A stretch of 64,000 bases of DNA from Pseudomonas alcaligenes (GTDB taxonomy: Bacteria; Pseudomonadota; Gammaproteobacteria; Pseudomonadales; Pseudomonadaceae). Each line of letters starts with the position of its first letter. Position 1 is the stretch's first letter. The position numbers and the translations under genes were made by a program. The stretch lies in NCBI RefSeq assembly GCF_041729615.1, contig NZ_CP154874.1, positions 5,001-69,000 of the forward strand. Reading direction: 5' to 3'. This document shows positions 1-10,120 of this stretch, piece by piece. The notes beneath the pieces were generated by a model. That model was not told where the DNA came from. It saw only the letters and a program-made list of their open reading frames with translations, and did not search any database.

Positions 1-485
<485 letters not shown>

Positions 486-622
486 ATATAACACCCAAAC
501 AATCTGTAGATTGTCGGTGATGGTGAAGTCGACAAACGAACCGAAAGTTCGCTAAGAACCGCAAAGCCAAGATCACATACCCAATTCGCTGTGGCGGCTT
601 AACACCGACACAGCAACCGAAT

Positions 623-742
623 TGCTTGACGACCATAGAGCGTTGGAACCACCTGATCCCATCCCGAACTCAGTAGTGAAACGACGCATCGCCGATGGTA
701 GTGTGGGGTTTCCCCATGTGAGAGTAGGTCATCGTCAAGCTC
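623..742 (+). rRNA. rrf: 5S ribosomal RNA
   Basis: A 120-nt sequence with the terminal helix tgcttgacgac / gtcatcgtcaagc and the conserved internal strings ccgaactcag and agtgaaacg is typical of gammaproteobacterial 5S rRNA. It lies about 140 nt after the 23S end and directly before a strong terminator. Ends are accurate to one or two bases. Confidence 0.96.
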
Positions 743-750
743 CTATCCCC

Positions 751-786
751 AAACCCCCATCCGCGAAAGCGGGTGGGGGTTTGGCC
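751..786 (+). terminator. rRNA operon terminator
   Basis: A 14-bp stem (aaacccccatccgc / gcgggtgggggttt, one G-U pair) with a GAAA tetraloop lies 9 nt after 5S and is followed by a T-rich tail. It fits a Rho-independent stop for the rRNA operon. Confidence 0.85.
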
Positions 787-871
787 TTTATGGGCGAAAT
801 ACTTTCCAGGACTGCTGTCTCGGCAGTCCGAGGGCAAAGTGCGCATCCCGCATGCGTGAATCGCGCGCATT

Positions 872-896
872 AAAAAACCACCGCACCGGTGGCTTT
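872..896 (-). terminator. Terminator downstream of queD
   Basis: The stem ccaccg/cggtgg is followed, on the minus strand, by a run of six T. It sits about 25 nt past the queD stop and would end minus-strand transcription before it meets the rRNA operon. Confidence 0.7.
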
Positions 897-921
897 TGCG
901 TTTCTTCAGCGCTAGGGCAGG

Positions 922-1278
922 TCAGTCGCCGCGGTACTCACAGCCACTGGTGCAGGTCTCGTGTACGCGGATGCGTGACAGTTCCGGCAGTAGCGGCTTG
1001 AGTTCCTGCCAGATCCACTTGGCCAGATTCTCGCTGGTGGGGTTTTCCAGGCCGGGGATGTCGTTCAGGTAATTGTGGTCGAGGCGTTCGTAGATCGGCT
1101 TGAAGATCGCCTTGATCTCGGCGAAGTCGCGAATCCAGCCGGTGTGCGGATCGACCTCGCCCTCGATATAGATGGCGGCGCGGAAGGAGTGGCCATGCAG
1201 GCGGCCGCACTTGTGGCCCGCCGGCACATGCGGCAGGAGATGGGCGGATTCGAAGGTGAATTCTTTGAACAGTTCCAA
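922..1278 (-). CDS. queD: 6-carboxy-5,6,7,8-tetrahydropterin synthase (QueD/PTPS family)
   Basis: QueD converts dihydroneopterin triphosphate to 6-carboxytetrahydropterin, the second step of queuosine and 7-deazaguanine synthesis in the cytoplasm. The 118-residue protein begins [13 protein letters not shown] and has the family zinc ligands (the His in FESAH and the two in RLHGHSF), the catalytic Cys in GHKCGRLHG, and the ending [12 protein letters not shown]. The reading frame stays open upstream to 1419, but family similarity starts at ELFKEF, so I place the start at a TTG (1276-1278). No good Shine-Dalgarno precedes it, so the exact start is less certain than the identity. The frame upstream holds the tail of a decayed gene. 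Confidence 0.9.
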   Translation of the reverse strand: MELFKEFTFESAHLLPHVPAGHKCGRLHGHSFRAAIYIEGEVDPHTGWIRDFAEIKAIFKPIYERLDHNYLNDIPGLENPTSENLAKWIWQELKPLLPELSRIRVHETCTSGCEYRGD

Positions 1279-1331
1279 GATAAACGCTCTGCTGGATAGG
1301 CCGCGAAGCGGCGTGAAGCTCGCCTGGCAGT

Positions 1332-1688
1332 TTACCAGTTCGGACGCTTGACGAGCCTGCCGCAGGCGATCGAACGTGCTGTTGAGCCAGCCGGCGAAGG
1401 CTGCAACTTGCCCCGGCAATTCACTAGGAGGGGCTCATCGCTCATGCTGCTTGCGGTCGCTGCGCGGGTGATGAAGTCCTCGGGCGAGTTGAGCAGGCCC
1501 TTCTCCTCCAGATCTCTGCAGTTGCTGGCGGGCGAATGCTTGCTGCCACTGCGGATGAACCGGCAGCCGCTGCCCTCGACGAAGGCGAGCAGTTCATTCA
1601 CTTCCTTGCGGCCCTGCTCATCCAGAGCGGCCTGCACGTTGCCGCAGAAGATCAGGGTAGAAAGCGCCCGGCTTCGGCTTAGCGGCAT
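1332..1688 (-). pseudogene. DUF5329-type secreted protein, frameshifted remnant
   Basis: The frame 1688-1332 gives 118 residues that look, from memory, like small exported DUF5329 proteins: a poor signal-like start ending NVQA/ALDE, then GSGCRFIRSGS, then EDFITRAATASSMS. Two places break the family pattern. Around 1525-1545 the expected helix is shortened and scrambled, while another frame reads ARQQLQR. Around 1385-1400 the expected C-terminal stretch ([13 protein letters not shown]) continues in a different frame. The start lies 21 nt after the patatin gene stop, so the two were probably one transcription unit. I call it a pseudogene. A lineage-specific variant or sequencing errors are the alternatives. 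Confidence 0.55.
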
Positions 1689-1709
1689 GATTGCTTTCTG
1701 GCCGTACGT

Positions 1710-2789
1710 TCATAGAGGTTGCAGGCGTTCGCCCAGGCGACCGCTGTCGGCCAGTTCGAGGAACTCATCACCTAGGCGCTGGCTCTCGATCATTGCCTTG
1801 CGCCAGTAGCGTTCGCGTCCGCTATCGTCGCCTAGGTAGCGCTTGAAGTCGCTACGGTCCGGTAGCTTGCCATGGGGCAATTTGGCCAGATACTCGCGCG
1901 ACGGCGCCAGCAGCAGCACGTCCTGCAGGCGCTCGGCGTCGCCGCGGCGCCAGGACAGGCCCTTGTCGAACCAGCCGGGGATGACCTTGTCGGTGAAGTG
2001 CGGATAGAGCACCACGCCATCGGCCTGGTAGGGCAAGTCGAGGTGATAGTCGAGCAGGCCACCGTCGCGGTAGGCGCCCGGTTCGAGGCCGGGGATCTCG
2101 CGGATCGCCTCCATCACCATGGGGATCGAGCCCGAGGCCAGCAGGGCGTGGCGTAGATTGTCCTCGGCGAGGGTATGAAAGTGCGAGCGGAAGTCGTTCA
2201 AGGCACCCAGTGGCGGCATCTGGCGGGCGTCGTGGAGGATTATCCGGTCGAAATGCCGGCCCAGGCGGCTGCGGCTCAGCAGGTTGTTGCCGATCACCGA
2301 CGACAGGCCCAAGCCGAGCTTGCCGCGATGGTCATGCTGGAGCAGGCCGTGGCTGCGTACCACCACGATATTCAGGCGGTACAGCGGATTATCCAGCACC
2401 GCCGCGTCCTGGCCTTCGAGCAGGTCATCGAGCAGCTGCACACAGCTGCGCGATACCTCGGCCATGCTCACGCCCTTGGCGAAGCGCTGGCCGGTATACA
2501 GCTCGCCGAGGCGGCGGATACCGGCGCAGGGATCGGGCAGACAGGCACTGGCGAAACGCCAGGAGCCGATCGAGGCGCCGATCAGGGTGCGTTCGCGGGG
2601 TGCACGTGGCAGCCAGTCACCGAACAGGGCCAGATCGAGTCCCTGGATGCCGAGGCCCTTGGGGCCACCGGCGGCGCCAGGCAGAATAGCGACATCGGCT
2701 GGCCGCAGGCCCTGCTCGCGGATACGCCTCAGGGCGCGCTTGCCGGCGCGCAGGCTGAGGGCTGGGGACTTGATATGGATGGCGGTCAT
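1710..2789 (-). CDS. Patatin-like phospholipase family protein
   Basis: This 359-residue protein is a predicted serine lipid acyl hydrolase with a Ser-Asp dyad. The glycine-rich oxyanion loop GAAGGPKG is at residues 39-45, the nucleophile elbow G-A-S73-I-G at 71-75, and the dyad aspartate in D242-G-G. No signal peptide is visible, so a cytoplasmic or membrane-face location is likely. A good ribosome site (cggag, 7 nt spacing) precedes the ATG. It lies upstream of the DUF5329 remnant and queD on the same strand. The lipid substrate cannot be read from the sequence. Confidence 0.8.
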   Translation of the reverse strand: MTAIHIKSPALSLRAGKRALRRIREQGLRPADVAILPGAAGGPKGLGIQGLDLALFGDWLPRAPRERTLIGASIGSWRFASACLPDPCAGIRRLGELYTGQRFAKGVSMAEVSRSCVQLLDDLLEGQDAAVLDNPLYRLNIVVVRSHGLLQHDHRGKLGLGLSSVIGNNLLSRSRLGRHFDRIILHDARQMPPLGALNDFRSHFHTLAEDNLRHALLASGSIPMVMEAIREIPGLEPGAYRDGGLLDYHLDLPYQADGVVLYPHFTDKVIPGWFDKGLSWRRGDAERLQDVLLLAPSREYLAKLPHGKLPDRSDFKRYLGDDSGRERYWRKAMIESQRLGDEFLELADSGRLGERLQPL

Positions 2790-2890
2790 GCTCGGCTCCG
2801 TATTGCAGGCCAGCGATTATAGTGGCGTGCCGGTTCAGGCCAAGCGGCTTCAGCGGGTGAATACCCCGTCAGCTGTGAGTCTTGTGCGGA

Positions 2891-2906
2891 TTCAGCTTGA
2901 ATTAAG
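2891..2906 (+). promoter_or_regulatory. BqsR-box-like direct repeat
   Basis: TTCAG-N6-TTAAG differs by one base from the published P. aeruginosa BqsR box TTAAG-N6-TTAAG (known family fact). It sits 55 nt before the first gene of the PepSY/two-component operon, on the coding strand, which fits autoregulation by the encoded response regulator. The match is seen; the function is inferred. Confidence 0.55.
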
Positions 2907-2960
2907 TCGGCATCGCTATCTTGGGCACCGTAGACAACAGACACCCCCAAGGAGAACACC

Positions 2961-3269
2961 ATGAACAAGCTGACCAGTCTTTTTGCCATCGCGGCCCTCG
3001 CCACCACCGCCGGTATCGCCCAGGCTCGTGACCTGGGCCCGGACGAGGCGCTGAAGCTACGCGATGCAGGCACCATCCAGGATTTCCAGAAGCTCAACGC
3101 GGCTGCGCTGGCCAAGTACCCGGGCGGCAAGATCGAGGACACCGAACTGGAGCAGGAGCATGGCCGCTATGTCTATCAGGTCGAGCTGCGTGATGCCCAG
3201 GGCGTGCAGTGGGACGTGGAGCTGGACGCCACCAATGGCCAGATCCTGCAAGAGCACCGGGATGACTGA
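2961..3269 (+). CDS. PepSY domain-containing exported protein
   Basis: A 102-residue small periplasmic protein: signal peptide residues 1-22 (cleavage expected after AQA, before RDLG), then one acidic PepSY-like domain with the typical ending WDVELDATNGQILQ. A strong aaggag ribosome site lies 8 nt before the ATG. It is the first gene of a four-gene operon, with its stop overlapping the next start (TGATG). Position and content match the small PepSY genes upstream of bqsRS in P. aeruginosa, which suggests a periplasmic accessory of the sensor. The exact role is unknown. Confidence 0.85.
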   Translation: MNKLTSLFAIAALATTAGIAQARDLGPDEALKLRDAGTIQDFQKLNAAALAKYPGGKIEDTELEQEHGRYVYQVELRDAQGVQWDVELDATNGQILQEHRDD

Positions 3270-3583
3270 TGAAGTTCGTGTTTCGCTATAGCGGCATCTT
3301 CGCCCTGATCGTCGCGGTACTGGCCCTCGATGCCCAGGCCCGCGATCTCGACCAGGATGAGGCTCTGCGCCTGCGCCAGGAGGGTGTCATCCGCCCCCTG
3401 GAAGATCTGATGGCACCGGCCCTGGGGCGTTACCCCGGGGCCGAGTTGCTGGAGGCGGAACTGGAAGAGGAGGATGACGTGCTGGTCTACGAGGTGGAGC
3501 TGCTGACCGCCGACGGCACCGTTCGCGAGTTGGAGCTGGATGCCCGTGACGGTCGTATCCTCAAGGACGAAGTGGAGGACTGA
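3269..3583 (+). CDS. Second PepSY domain-containing exported protein
   Basis: A 104-residue paralogue of the preceding gene: signal peptide to about residue 24 (AQA/RDLD), then a shared core ([15 protein letters not shown] against RDLGPDEALKLRDAG) and a PepSY ending ([14 protein letters not shown]). The middle is strikingly acidic (EAELEEEDD), which could bind cations. Both its start and its stop overlap neighbouring genes (TGATG at each end), so translation is probably coupled through the operon. It is likely a tandem duplication of the first PepSY gene. Confidence 0.85.
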   Translation: MKFVFRYSGIFALIVAVLALDAQARDLDQDEALRLRQEGVIRPLEDLMAPALGRYPGAELLEAELEEEDDVLVYEVELLTADGTVRELELDARDGRILKDEVED

Positions 3584-4251
3584 TGCGCCTGTTGCTGGTG
3601 GAAGACCATGTGCCCCTGGCCGATGAACTGCTGGTCAGCCTCAAAGGGCAGGGCTATGCGGTGGACTGGCTGGCCGATGGCCGTGATGCCGCCTATCAGG
3701 GGGCAACCGAGCCTTATGACCTGATCATTCTCGACCTCGGCTTGCCGGGCAAGCCGGGGCTCGAGGTGCTGCGTGAGTGGCGCGCCGGCGGCCTGAGCAC
3801 GCCCGTGCTGATTCTGACGGCGCGCGGTTCCTGGGCCGAGCGCATCGATGGTCTCAAGGCCGGCGCCGACGACTACCTGACCAAACCCTTCCATCCCGAA
3901 GAGCTGGCCCTGCGTATCCAGGCGCTGTTGCGCCGCGCCCACGGCCTGGCCAACCAGCCGCAGCTGGAGGCTGCCGGGCTGCAGCTGGACGAAAGCCGCC
4001 AGTGCGTGACGCGTGGCAGTGAGCAGATCGAGCTGACGTCCGCCGAGTTCCGCCTGCTGCGCTACTTCATGCTGCATCCCGGGCAGATCCTGTCCAAGAG
4101 CCAGCTGGCCGACCATCTCTATGATGGCGAGAGCGAGCGCGACTCCAATGTCCTGGAGGTGCATGTCAATCGCCTGCGCGGCAAGCTCGGGCGCGAGGTG
4201 ATAGAGACCCGGCGTGGCCAGGGTTACCGTTACGCCGGGGTCGACACTTGA
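3583..4251 (+). CDS. bqsR: OmpR/PhoB-family response regulator (BqsR-like)
   Basis: A 222-residue transcription regulator. The receiver domain (1-115) has the acidic pair E7-D8, phospho-acceptor D51 in [10 protein letters not shown], and the conserved Lys in LTKPF. A C-terminal winged helix (about 125-218) ends in the family pattern [17 protein letters not shown]. It overlaps the kinase gene by 4 nt. Size, the two PepSY genes upstream, the BqsR-box-like site and the surrounding gene order all point to BqsR (CarR), the ferrous iron/calcium-responsive regulator of P. aeruginosa. Other OmpR-family regulators cannot be fully excluded. Confidence 0.85.
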   Translation: MRLLLVEDHVPLADELLVSLKGQGYAVDWLADGRDAAYQGATEPYDLIILDLGLPGKPGLEVLREWRAGGLSTPVLILTARGSWAERIDGLKAGADDYLTKPFHPEELALRIQALLRRAHGLANQPQLEAAGLQLDESRQCVTRGSEQIELTSAEFRLLRYFMLHPGQILSKSQLADHLYDGESERDSNVLEVHVNRLRGKLGREVIETRRGQGYRYAGVDT

Positions 4252-5564
4252 AGTCGATCCAACGTCGCCTCAGCCTGGGCCTGGCCAGTGTGCTGATCGT
4301 GGTGGGCCTGATCCTGGCGCAGAGCAGCCTGTGGCTGTTCGACCACAGCCTGCGCCGCTACCTGCAGGAAGACCTCAAGGACGAGACGCAGACCCTGCTG
4401 GTCGCCCTGGTGCGCGGCCAGAGCGGCGTGCAGCTGGACGAGCGGCGGCTGGACCCGACGTTCCAGCGGCCGTTTTCCGGCCACTACTTCCGTATCGATT
4501 TTGCCGACGAGACCTGGCGCTCGCGCTCCCTGTGGGATCGTGATATGCCCAAGCCTGCCCGCGCGGGCCTGCAGGACGGCCTGGGTGACGGTCCGCGGGG
4601 CCAGTTGCTGCTGGTCTATCGTGGCGACTATCAGCGTTTTGGTCAGCGTTTTTCCATCAGCGTGGCGCAGGACTACACGCCCATTCTGGAGAGCTTTCGT
4701 CGCCTGCAATGGCTGGGGCTGGGACTCGGCGCCGCCGCGCTGCTGCTGATCCTGCTGGCCCAGCGCTACACGGTGCGTTCGGCGCTGCGCCCGCTGGAAC
4801 GGGTGCGCGAGCAGATTGCCCAGCTGCAGCAGGGCCGGCGCACCGAGCTGGACAGCCAGGTGCCGCAGGAGCTGGTGCCGCTGGTGGCGCAGGTCAATCA
4901 CCTGCTGAGCCATACCGAGGACACCCTCAAGCGTTCGCGCAATGCGCTGGGCAATCTCGGGCATGCCTTGAAGACGCCGCTGGCGGTGCTGGTCAGCCTC
5001 AGCGAACGTGAGGAGTTGCGCGATCAGCCCGAGCTGCAGGTCACCCTGCGTGAGCAGCTGGGGCAGATCCGCCAGCGCCTGGAGCGCGAGCTGGGGCGCG
5101 CGCGCCTGGCTGGCGAGGCGCTACCGGGGGCGCATTTCGACTGTGCGGCGGAGCTGCCGGGGTTGTTCAGCACCCTGGGCATGATCCACAGCCACGGCCT
5201 GAAGCTGGAGTGGCAGGCCGAGCCCGGGCTGTGCCTGCCGTGGGACCGGGAAGACCTGCTCGAGCTGCTCGGCAATCTGCTGGACAACGCCTGCAAATGG
5301 GCCGATGCCGAAGTACGCCTGAGCCTGGTGCAGGAAGGCGAGGACTATCGGCTGTGGGTAGACGACGATGGGCCCGGAATCGCCCCCGAACGCCGCGAGG
5401 CGGTACTGGGGCGTGGCACCCGCCTGGACGAGCAGGTTGCCGGCCACGGCCTGGGCCTGGGCATCGTGCGTGACATGGTCGAGGCCTGGGGCGGCAGCCT
5501 GAGCCTCGAGGACAGCCCGCTGGGCGGGCTGCGGGTCGCGATCAGCCTGCCCGGGCGGCGCTGA
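4248..5564 (+). CDS. bqsS: Sensor histidine kinase (BqsS-like)
   Basis: A 438-residue membrane kinase. TM1 is about residues 9-29, a periplasmic segment spans about 30-152, TM2 about 154-172, then a HAMP-like linker, the phospho-acceptor H239 in GHALKTP, and the ATPase boxes [17 protein letters not shown] and GHGLGLGIV. The start is a TTG overlapping the regulator stop by 4 nt. The BqsS-type Fe(II) motif RExxE is not visible in the periplasmic segment, although acidic residues are present (QEDLKDE). The signal may therefore differ. The stop directly abuts the stop of the convergent reductase gene. Confidence 0.82.
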   Translation: MKSIQRRLSLGLASVLIVVGLILAQSSLWLFDHSLRRYLQEDLKDETQTLLVALVRGQSGVQLDERRLDPTFQRPFSGHYFRIDFADETWRSRSLWDRDMPKPARAGLQDGLGDGPRGQLLLVYRGDYQRFGQRFSISVAQDYTPILESFRRLQWLGLGLGAAALLLILLAQRYTVRSALRPLERVREQIAQLQQGRRTELDSQVPQELVPLVAQVNHLLSHTEDTLKRSRNALGNLGHALKTPLAVLVSLSEREELRDQPELQVTLREQLGQIRQRLERELGRARLAGEALPGAHFDCAAELPGLFSTLGMIHSHGLKLEWQAEPGLCLPWDREDLLELLGNLLDNACKWADAEVRLSLVQEGEDYRLWVDDDGPGIAPERREAVLGRGTRLDEQVAGHGLGLGIVRDMVEAWGGSLSLEDSPLGGLRVAISLPGRR

Positions 5565-6161
5565 TCACATGCCGTTGGTGAAGGCCGGATTGCTCAGGTC
5601 GATGGCCGCGCGCACCGGCTTCAGCGCTTCGGCGTACTTGCCGAGGATGTCCAGGGCGTAGTCGGCGCGCTTGCGGATGCGCAGGTCGTCCTCGCCGCTG
5701 GCCTCGCCCTCGTTCAGCACCGCCTCCACCTGACGCACGATCAGGTGTTCCGGCAGGTAGGCGATGCGGCAGTTCTTGTAGCCCGAGGCGCGCAGTTCGC
5801 TGATCGGGTAGGCACCACCGATCCCCGAGGAAACCCCCACCAGCAACGCTGGCTTGTGCGCCAGTTCGGCCTTGCTGGCGTACAGGAAGAAGTTCTTCAC
5901 GGCCGGGCAGGCCATGCCGTTCCATTCCGGGGCGATCACCACCAGCGCGTCGGCGGCGGCCAGCTGCTGCTGGTATTCGGTCCAGGGGCCCTTGTCGTCG
6001 GCCGGCCACAGCGGCAGGCCGCGTTCGCCGAGGTCGAGCAGGCTGCATTGCTCATGGCGGGTCAGGCCCAGCTCGATCAGGCGTTGGCGGAGGAAGCGGG
6101 CGACCTTGGCGGACTGGCTGCCACTGCGGCTGGAGCCGGCGATCAGGGCGATATTGAGCAT
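5565..6161 (-). CDS. NADPH-dependent FMN reductase family protein
   Basis: A 198-residue flavodoxin-fold oxidoreductase. The N-terminal phosphate loop GSSRSGSQS (residues 9-17) binds FMN, and APEWNGMACPAVKNFF is the family signature near the flavin ring. Such enzymes (ChrR, azoreductase or ArsH relatives) reduce quinones, azo dyes or metal oxyanions using NAD(P)H. It is convergent with the sensor kinase with no bases between the two stops. The substrate cannot be decided. Confidence 0.85.
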   Translation of the reverse strand: MLNIALIAGSSRSGSQSAKVARFLRQRLIELGLTRHEQCSLLDLGERGLPLWPADDKGPWTEYQQQLAAADALVVIAPEWNGMACPAVKNFFLYASKAELAHKPALLVGVSSGIGGAYPISELRASGYKNCRIAYLPEHLIVRQVEAVLNEGEASGEDDLRIRKRADYALDILGKYAEALKPVRAAIDLSNPAFTNGM

Positions 6162-6289
6162 GGCGAGAATTCCTGGCGAATGACTGCGCGCAGGCTACCG
6201 GCCGCTCTGGAACGAGGCAAGTGGCGGGGCGACAGGGATGTGGTCGGATGACGCCAGCGCCCCGGTCGGGGCGCGGCGCAGAGATAGAG

Positions 6290-8431
6290 TCAGACGCGGA
6301 ACTGGTCCATCAGCCCCTGCTGGTGGTTGGCCAGGCTGTTCAGGTTCTGGCTGACCCGTGCCGACTCTTCGGCCTGGCTGGACAAGGCCTCGGTGACATC
6401 GCGAATGCTCGCCACGTTACGGTTGACCTCTTCGGCCACCGCACTCTGCTCCTCGGCGGCCGAGGCGATCTGCAGGTTCATGTCGTTGATCACGGTGACC
6501 GCGTCGCCGATGCGGCGCAGCGAGGTCACCGCCTGCTCGACCAGCTCGACACTGCCCTGGGCCTGCTTGTGGCTGCTGTGCATGGAGCCGACCACGTCGC
6601 GGGTGCCGCTCTGCAGGTTCTCGATCACCTGGCGGATTTCCTCCACCGAGTCCTGGGTGCGCTTGGCCAGGTTACGCACCTCGTCGGCGACCACGGCGAA
6701 GCCGCGGCCGGCCTCGCCGGCACGGGCCGCCTCGATGGCCGCGTTGAGGGCCAGCAGGTTGGTCTGCTCGGCGATGGCGCGGATCACTTCAAGTACCGAG
6801 CCGATCTGTTCGCTGCTGCTGGCCAGGGCTTCGACCTCGCTCATGGCGGAGCTGAGTTCGCTGGCCAACTGCTCGATGGACAGGGTGGTGCGGTCGATCA
6901 CCGTCAGCCCTTCGCGGGCTGCGGCGTCGGCACTGCGCGCAGCATCGGCGGCCTGGGCGGCGTTGTTGGCCACGTCGTGGGCGGTTGCGCTCATTTCCTG
7001 GGAGGCGGTGGCCACCTGGTCCACTTCGCGGAACTGCTGCTGCATGCCGGCGCTGGTCTGGCTGGCGATGGCGGCGGACTGGTCGGCGGTGCTGCGGGCG
7101 TCCTGCACCGAGCGTTTCACGTCGGCGATGATCGGCTGCAGCTTGTCGAGGAAGCGGTTGAACCAGCCGGCCAGCTCGCCCAGCTCGTCCTGCTTGGCAT
7201 AGTCCAGGCGGCGGGTCAGGTCGCCTTCGCCGCTGGCGATGTCGCGCAGCATGCCGGCCACGCCGAGGATGGGGCGGGTCACGCCACGCGCGGTCAGCCA
7301 CATCAGGGCCAGGCCGACCAGGATGGCGAGCAGGCCGACCGCCAGGGAGAACAGCGAGTCGCCGGTGCGGCGCTCCTCCAGGCGCTGTTCGAGCTGCCTG
7401 GCCGGGCCGAGCAGGGTCTGCTGCGGAACCTCCAGCAGCACGCCCCAGGGCTGGGCCTCGGGAATCGGCAGCAGCGGCTCGAACACGCGCAGGACGCTGT
7501 CGTGTTCGAGGAACTCGGCGCGGCCACTGCCGAGCAGGGCCTTGATCTCGCTCTGGTGATCGCTGAAGGCATCCTCCAGCGGCTTGCCCAGCTTGCCGGC
7601 TTCACGGCTGTGGCCGGCCAGCAGGCCTGCGGGGCTGAGGATGCTGACATGGGCCTGGCCGTCGTAGAGCTCGCTGCTGGCCTTCTGGGCGATTTGCTGC
7701 AGGCTCTCCAGGCTGATGTCCACGCCCATCACGCCTATGACCTTGCCATTCTGCTCCAGCGGGAAGGCGATGCTGGTCATCAGCACCTGCTGGCCGTTGA
7801 CCTCGTCGAAATAGGGGTCGAGTACGCAGGTCTTGCGGCTGTCGCGCGGGCAGGTGTACCAGGCGTTGTAGGGGGTGCCGCTGGGGCCGGCGGTGGTGTC
7901 CTGCAGCTGCGCTTCGTCCATCGACTCCGACTCCAGCGTGCCCGGCGTGCTCTGCGACCAGTAGAGGGAGAAGCGGCCCTTGTCGTTGCTGCCCAGTTCG
8001 GCCTGACCGGCGAACAGGTCGTCCTTGCCATCCAGACCGTTGGCCTCGAACACCAGATACAGGCCGAGCAGGTTGGGGTTGGCCTCCAGGGCCGAGCGCA
8101 CCTGGCGGGTCATGTCCTCGCGCAGGTCGAAGGCATCGAGAAAGCGTTTCTCGGCCTGATCCTTGAGGAACAGCACCTGGCGCGAGAAGCCCTTGCCGTA
8201 TTGGTAGGCGTCCATGAAGTAGCGCTGGATGCGGATCGCCTGCAGCTCACCGCGGGCGGCCATGCGCAGCCGCGCGGACTCTTCCAGCATGCCCGAACTG
8301 GCCGTGCGTACCAGCTGCGCGCTGCGCGTGGCCTGGTACAACGAGGCGCCTACCAGCAAGGTCACTATGGCCAGCAGACAGAGGCCGGCGAGCAGGGTGA
8401 TTTTCCACTGGATAGACAGGCGGGACAGCAT
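6290..8431 (-). CDS. Methyl-accepting chemotaxis protein with large periplasmic (dCache-type) sensor
   Basis: A 713-residue chemoreceptor. TM1 lies near residues 10-32, followed by a periplasmic ligand domain of about 310 residues (double-Cache size, with the [11 protein letters not shown] segment), TM2 near 355-377, HAMP, and a long cytoplasmic signalling coiled coil whose hairpin tip reads [19 protein letters not shown]. By synteny with the region around P. aeruginosa PA2652-PA2654 it corresponds to the TlpQ-like receptor, known there for polyamines and histamine. The ligand here is inferred only. It is divergent from the transporter gene. Confidence 0.88.
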   Translation of the reverse strand: MLSRLSIQWKITLLAGLCLLAIVTLLVGASLYQATRSAQLVRTASSGMLEESARLRMAARGELQAIRIQRYFMDAYQYGKGFSRQVLFLKDQAEKRFLDAFDLREDMTRQVRSALEANPNLLGLYLVFEANGLDGKDDLFAGQAELGSNDKGRFSLYWSQSTPGTLESESMDEAQLQDTTAGPSGTPYNAWYTCPRDSRKTCVLDPYFDEVNGQQVLMTSIAFPLEQNGKVIGVMGVDISLESLQQIAQKASSELYDGQAHVSILSPAGLLAGHSREAGKLGKPLEDAFSDHQSEIKALLGSGRAEFLEHDSVLRVFEPLLPIPEAQPWGVLLEVPQQTLLGPARQLEQRLEERRTGDSLFSLAVGLLAILVGLALMWLTARGVTRPILGVAGMLRDIASGEGDLTRRLDYAKQDELGELAGWFNRFLDKLQPIIADVKRSVQDARSTADQSAAIASQTSAGMQQQFREVDQVATASQEMSATAHDVANNAAQAADAARSADAAAREGLTVIDRTTLSIEQLASELSSAMSEVEALASSSEQIGSVLEVIRAIAEQTNLLALNAAIEAARAGEAGRGFAVVADEVRNLAKRTQDSVEEIRQVIENLQSGTRDVVGSMHSSHKQAQGSVELVEQAVTSLRRIGDAVTVINDMNLQIASAAEEQSAVAEEVNRNVASIRDVTEALSSQAEESARVSQNLNSLANHQQGLMDQFRV

Positions 8432-8675
8432 GGGCGGGTCCTTGTGAGTTCAGACTACTGAGTCATGTATCGGTAAGGGCGACGGAAGCTTGACCGATTT
8501 CATGGCCGACTTGAGCTACGGCGGAAAACCGCTGGGTGAGCTGACAGGAATTATGCACGCATTGCCCAGAATTTCGCACGCCGGATTCTTTGACAGAAGC
8601 TGACCGATCAGGCAGAGTCTTGCGCTTTTTTCCCGCCGCGCGCGGTTTGTGCAAGTCGGCAATTGGAGTCTCGCA

Positions 8676-9995
8676 ATGAACGCAGTGGTAGTCGCAGTCG
8701 GCATCATGCTGGTCCTCAGTCTGTGCCGGGTGCACGTGGTGGTGGCGCTGATCGTCGGCGCCCTGGCCGGCGGTTTGCTCGGCGGCCTGGGGCTGGAGGG
8801 CTCGCTGGCCGCCTTCAATAAAGGCCTGGGCGGCGGTGCTACCGTGGCGCTGTCCTACGCGCTGCTCGGCGCCTTCGCCGTGGCCATCGCCAAGTCGGGC
8901 CTGGCCCATGCCCTTGCCGATCGGGCACTGGCGCTGGTGGGGAGCCAGCAGGAGCAGGGCGGTGGCGCGCTGAAGTGGCTGCTGGTCGGCCTGCTGCTGG
9001 CGGTATCGGTGTCCTCGCAGAACATCCTGCCGATCCACATTGCCTTCATCCCGCTGCTGGTGCCGCCGCTGCTGTATGTACTGAGCAAGCTGCAGATCGA
9101 TCGCCGGCTGGTCGCCTGCGTCATCACCTTCGGCCTGATCACCCCCTACATGTTCCTGCCGGTGGGCTTCGGCAACATCTTCCTCAACGAGATCCTGCTG
9201 GCCAACGTGGCCAAGGCCGGGGTGGACGTCAGCGGGGTGAATGTCACCGAGGCCATGCTGATCCCGGCCGTCGGCATGCTGTTCGGCCTGCTGCTGGCGG
9301 TGTTCTTTAGCTACCGCGGCAAGCGCGAGTACGCCCTGCAGCCGATTGCCCAGGCCGAGCGGGTCGAGACGCGCTACAGCCCGCTGAGCCTGCTGGTGGC
9401 CGGCGTGGCGGTGGCCGTGGCGTTTGTCGTGCAGCTGTGGCTGGACTCGATGATAGTCGGGGCGCTGGCGGGCTTCGTGGTGTTCTCGGTGTCCGGCGTG
9501 GTGCGCTGGAAGGAGGCCGACGACCTGTTCACCGAAGGCATGAAGATGATGGCCATGATCGGCTTCATCATGATCGCCGCGCAGGGCTTTGCCGAGGTCA
9601 TGAATGCCACCGGCGACGTGCAGGCGCTGGTGGATTCTTCGGCTGCTTGGATCGGCAACAGCAAGGCAATGGGCGCACTGCTGATGCTCCTGGTCGGGTT
9701 GCTGGTGACCATGGGCATCGGTTCGTCCTTCTCTACCGTGCCGATCATCGCCGCGATCTTCGTGCCGCTGGGGGTGCAACTGGGCTTCAGCCCGCTGGCG
9801 ATCGTCTGCATCGTCGGTACCGCCGGCGCCCTGGGCGATGCCGGCTCGCCAGCCTCCGACTCGACGCTAGGCCCGACTTCGGGGCTGAACATCGACGGTC
9901 AGCACAACCACATCTGGGACACCGTGGTGCCGACCTTCCTGCACTACAACCTGCCGTTGCTGATGTTCGGCTGGGCCGCCGCCATGCTGCTCTAG
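8676..9995 (+). CDS. Na+/H+ antiporter family transporter (12-TM ion transporter-like)
   Basis: A 439-residue inner-membrane protein with about 11-12 hydrophobic segments. Features include [15 protein letters not shown] polar breaks (residues 82-91), FITVPIIAA-type segments and the conserved [19 protein letters not shown] loop near the C terminus, typical of NhaC/YuiF-like transporters. The start is ATG 8676 with ggag 8 nt upstream, although the frame is open a little further. It sits between two chemoreceptors, so it may take up the compound they sense (inference). Ion or substrate is unknown. A hairpin terminator follows. Confidence 0.8.
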   Translation: MNAVVVAVGIMLVLSLCRVHVVVALIVGALAGGLLGGLGLEGSLAAFNKGLGGGATVALSYALLGAFAVAIAKSGLAHALADRALALVGSQQEQGGGALKWLLVGLLLAVSVSSQNILPIHIAFIPLLVPPLLYVLSKLQIDRRLVACVITFGLITPYMFLPVGFGNIFLNEILLANVAKAGVDVSGVNVTEAMLIPAVGMLFGLLLAVFFSYRGKREYALQPIAQAERVETRYSPLSLLVAGVAVAVAFVVQLWLDSMIVGALAGFVVFSVSGVVRWKEADDLFTEGMKMMAMIGFIMIAAQGFAEVMNATGDVQALVDSSAAWIGNSKAMGALLMLLVGLLVTMGIGSSFSTVPIIAAIFVPLGVQLGFSPLAIVCIVGTAGALGDAGSPASDSTLGPTSGLNIDGQHNHIWDTVVPTFLHYNLPLLMFGWAAAMLL

Positions 9996-10053
9996 GGCGC
10001 AAGCCGACACCCTGCGCTAAACCTAAGTGACCGCTCGGTCGCTTATGCAATCG

Positions 10054-10085
10054 ACGGGGCTGCCGATAAACCGGCAGCCCCGTTT
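10054..10085 (+). terminator. Terminator after the transporter gene
   Basis: A perfect 12-bp stem (acggggctgccg / cggcagccccgt) with a 6-nt loop is followed by ttt. It lies 58 nt after the transporter stop and just before the next chemoreceptor. Confidence 0.8.
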
Positions 10086-10120
10086 CGCTTTCGAATAGAC
10101 GCCCTCCAGAGGAAAGGACA

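Noticed and set aside
622..873. Open frame covering the 5S rRNA gene and its terminator
   Set aside because: The DNA is a clear 5S rRNA gene plus Rho-independent terminator; the frame is accidental.
6221..8461. A 746-codon open frame antisense to the first chemoreceptor
   Set aside because: Same third-position bias artefact. The chemoreceptor on the other strand has full HAMP and signalling domains.
8432..8675. Possible sigma54-type site (GG-N10-GC) between the chemoreceptor and transporter
   Set aside because: Only the dinucleotides fit; the TGGCAC and TTGCA blocks are not present, so chance is likely.
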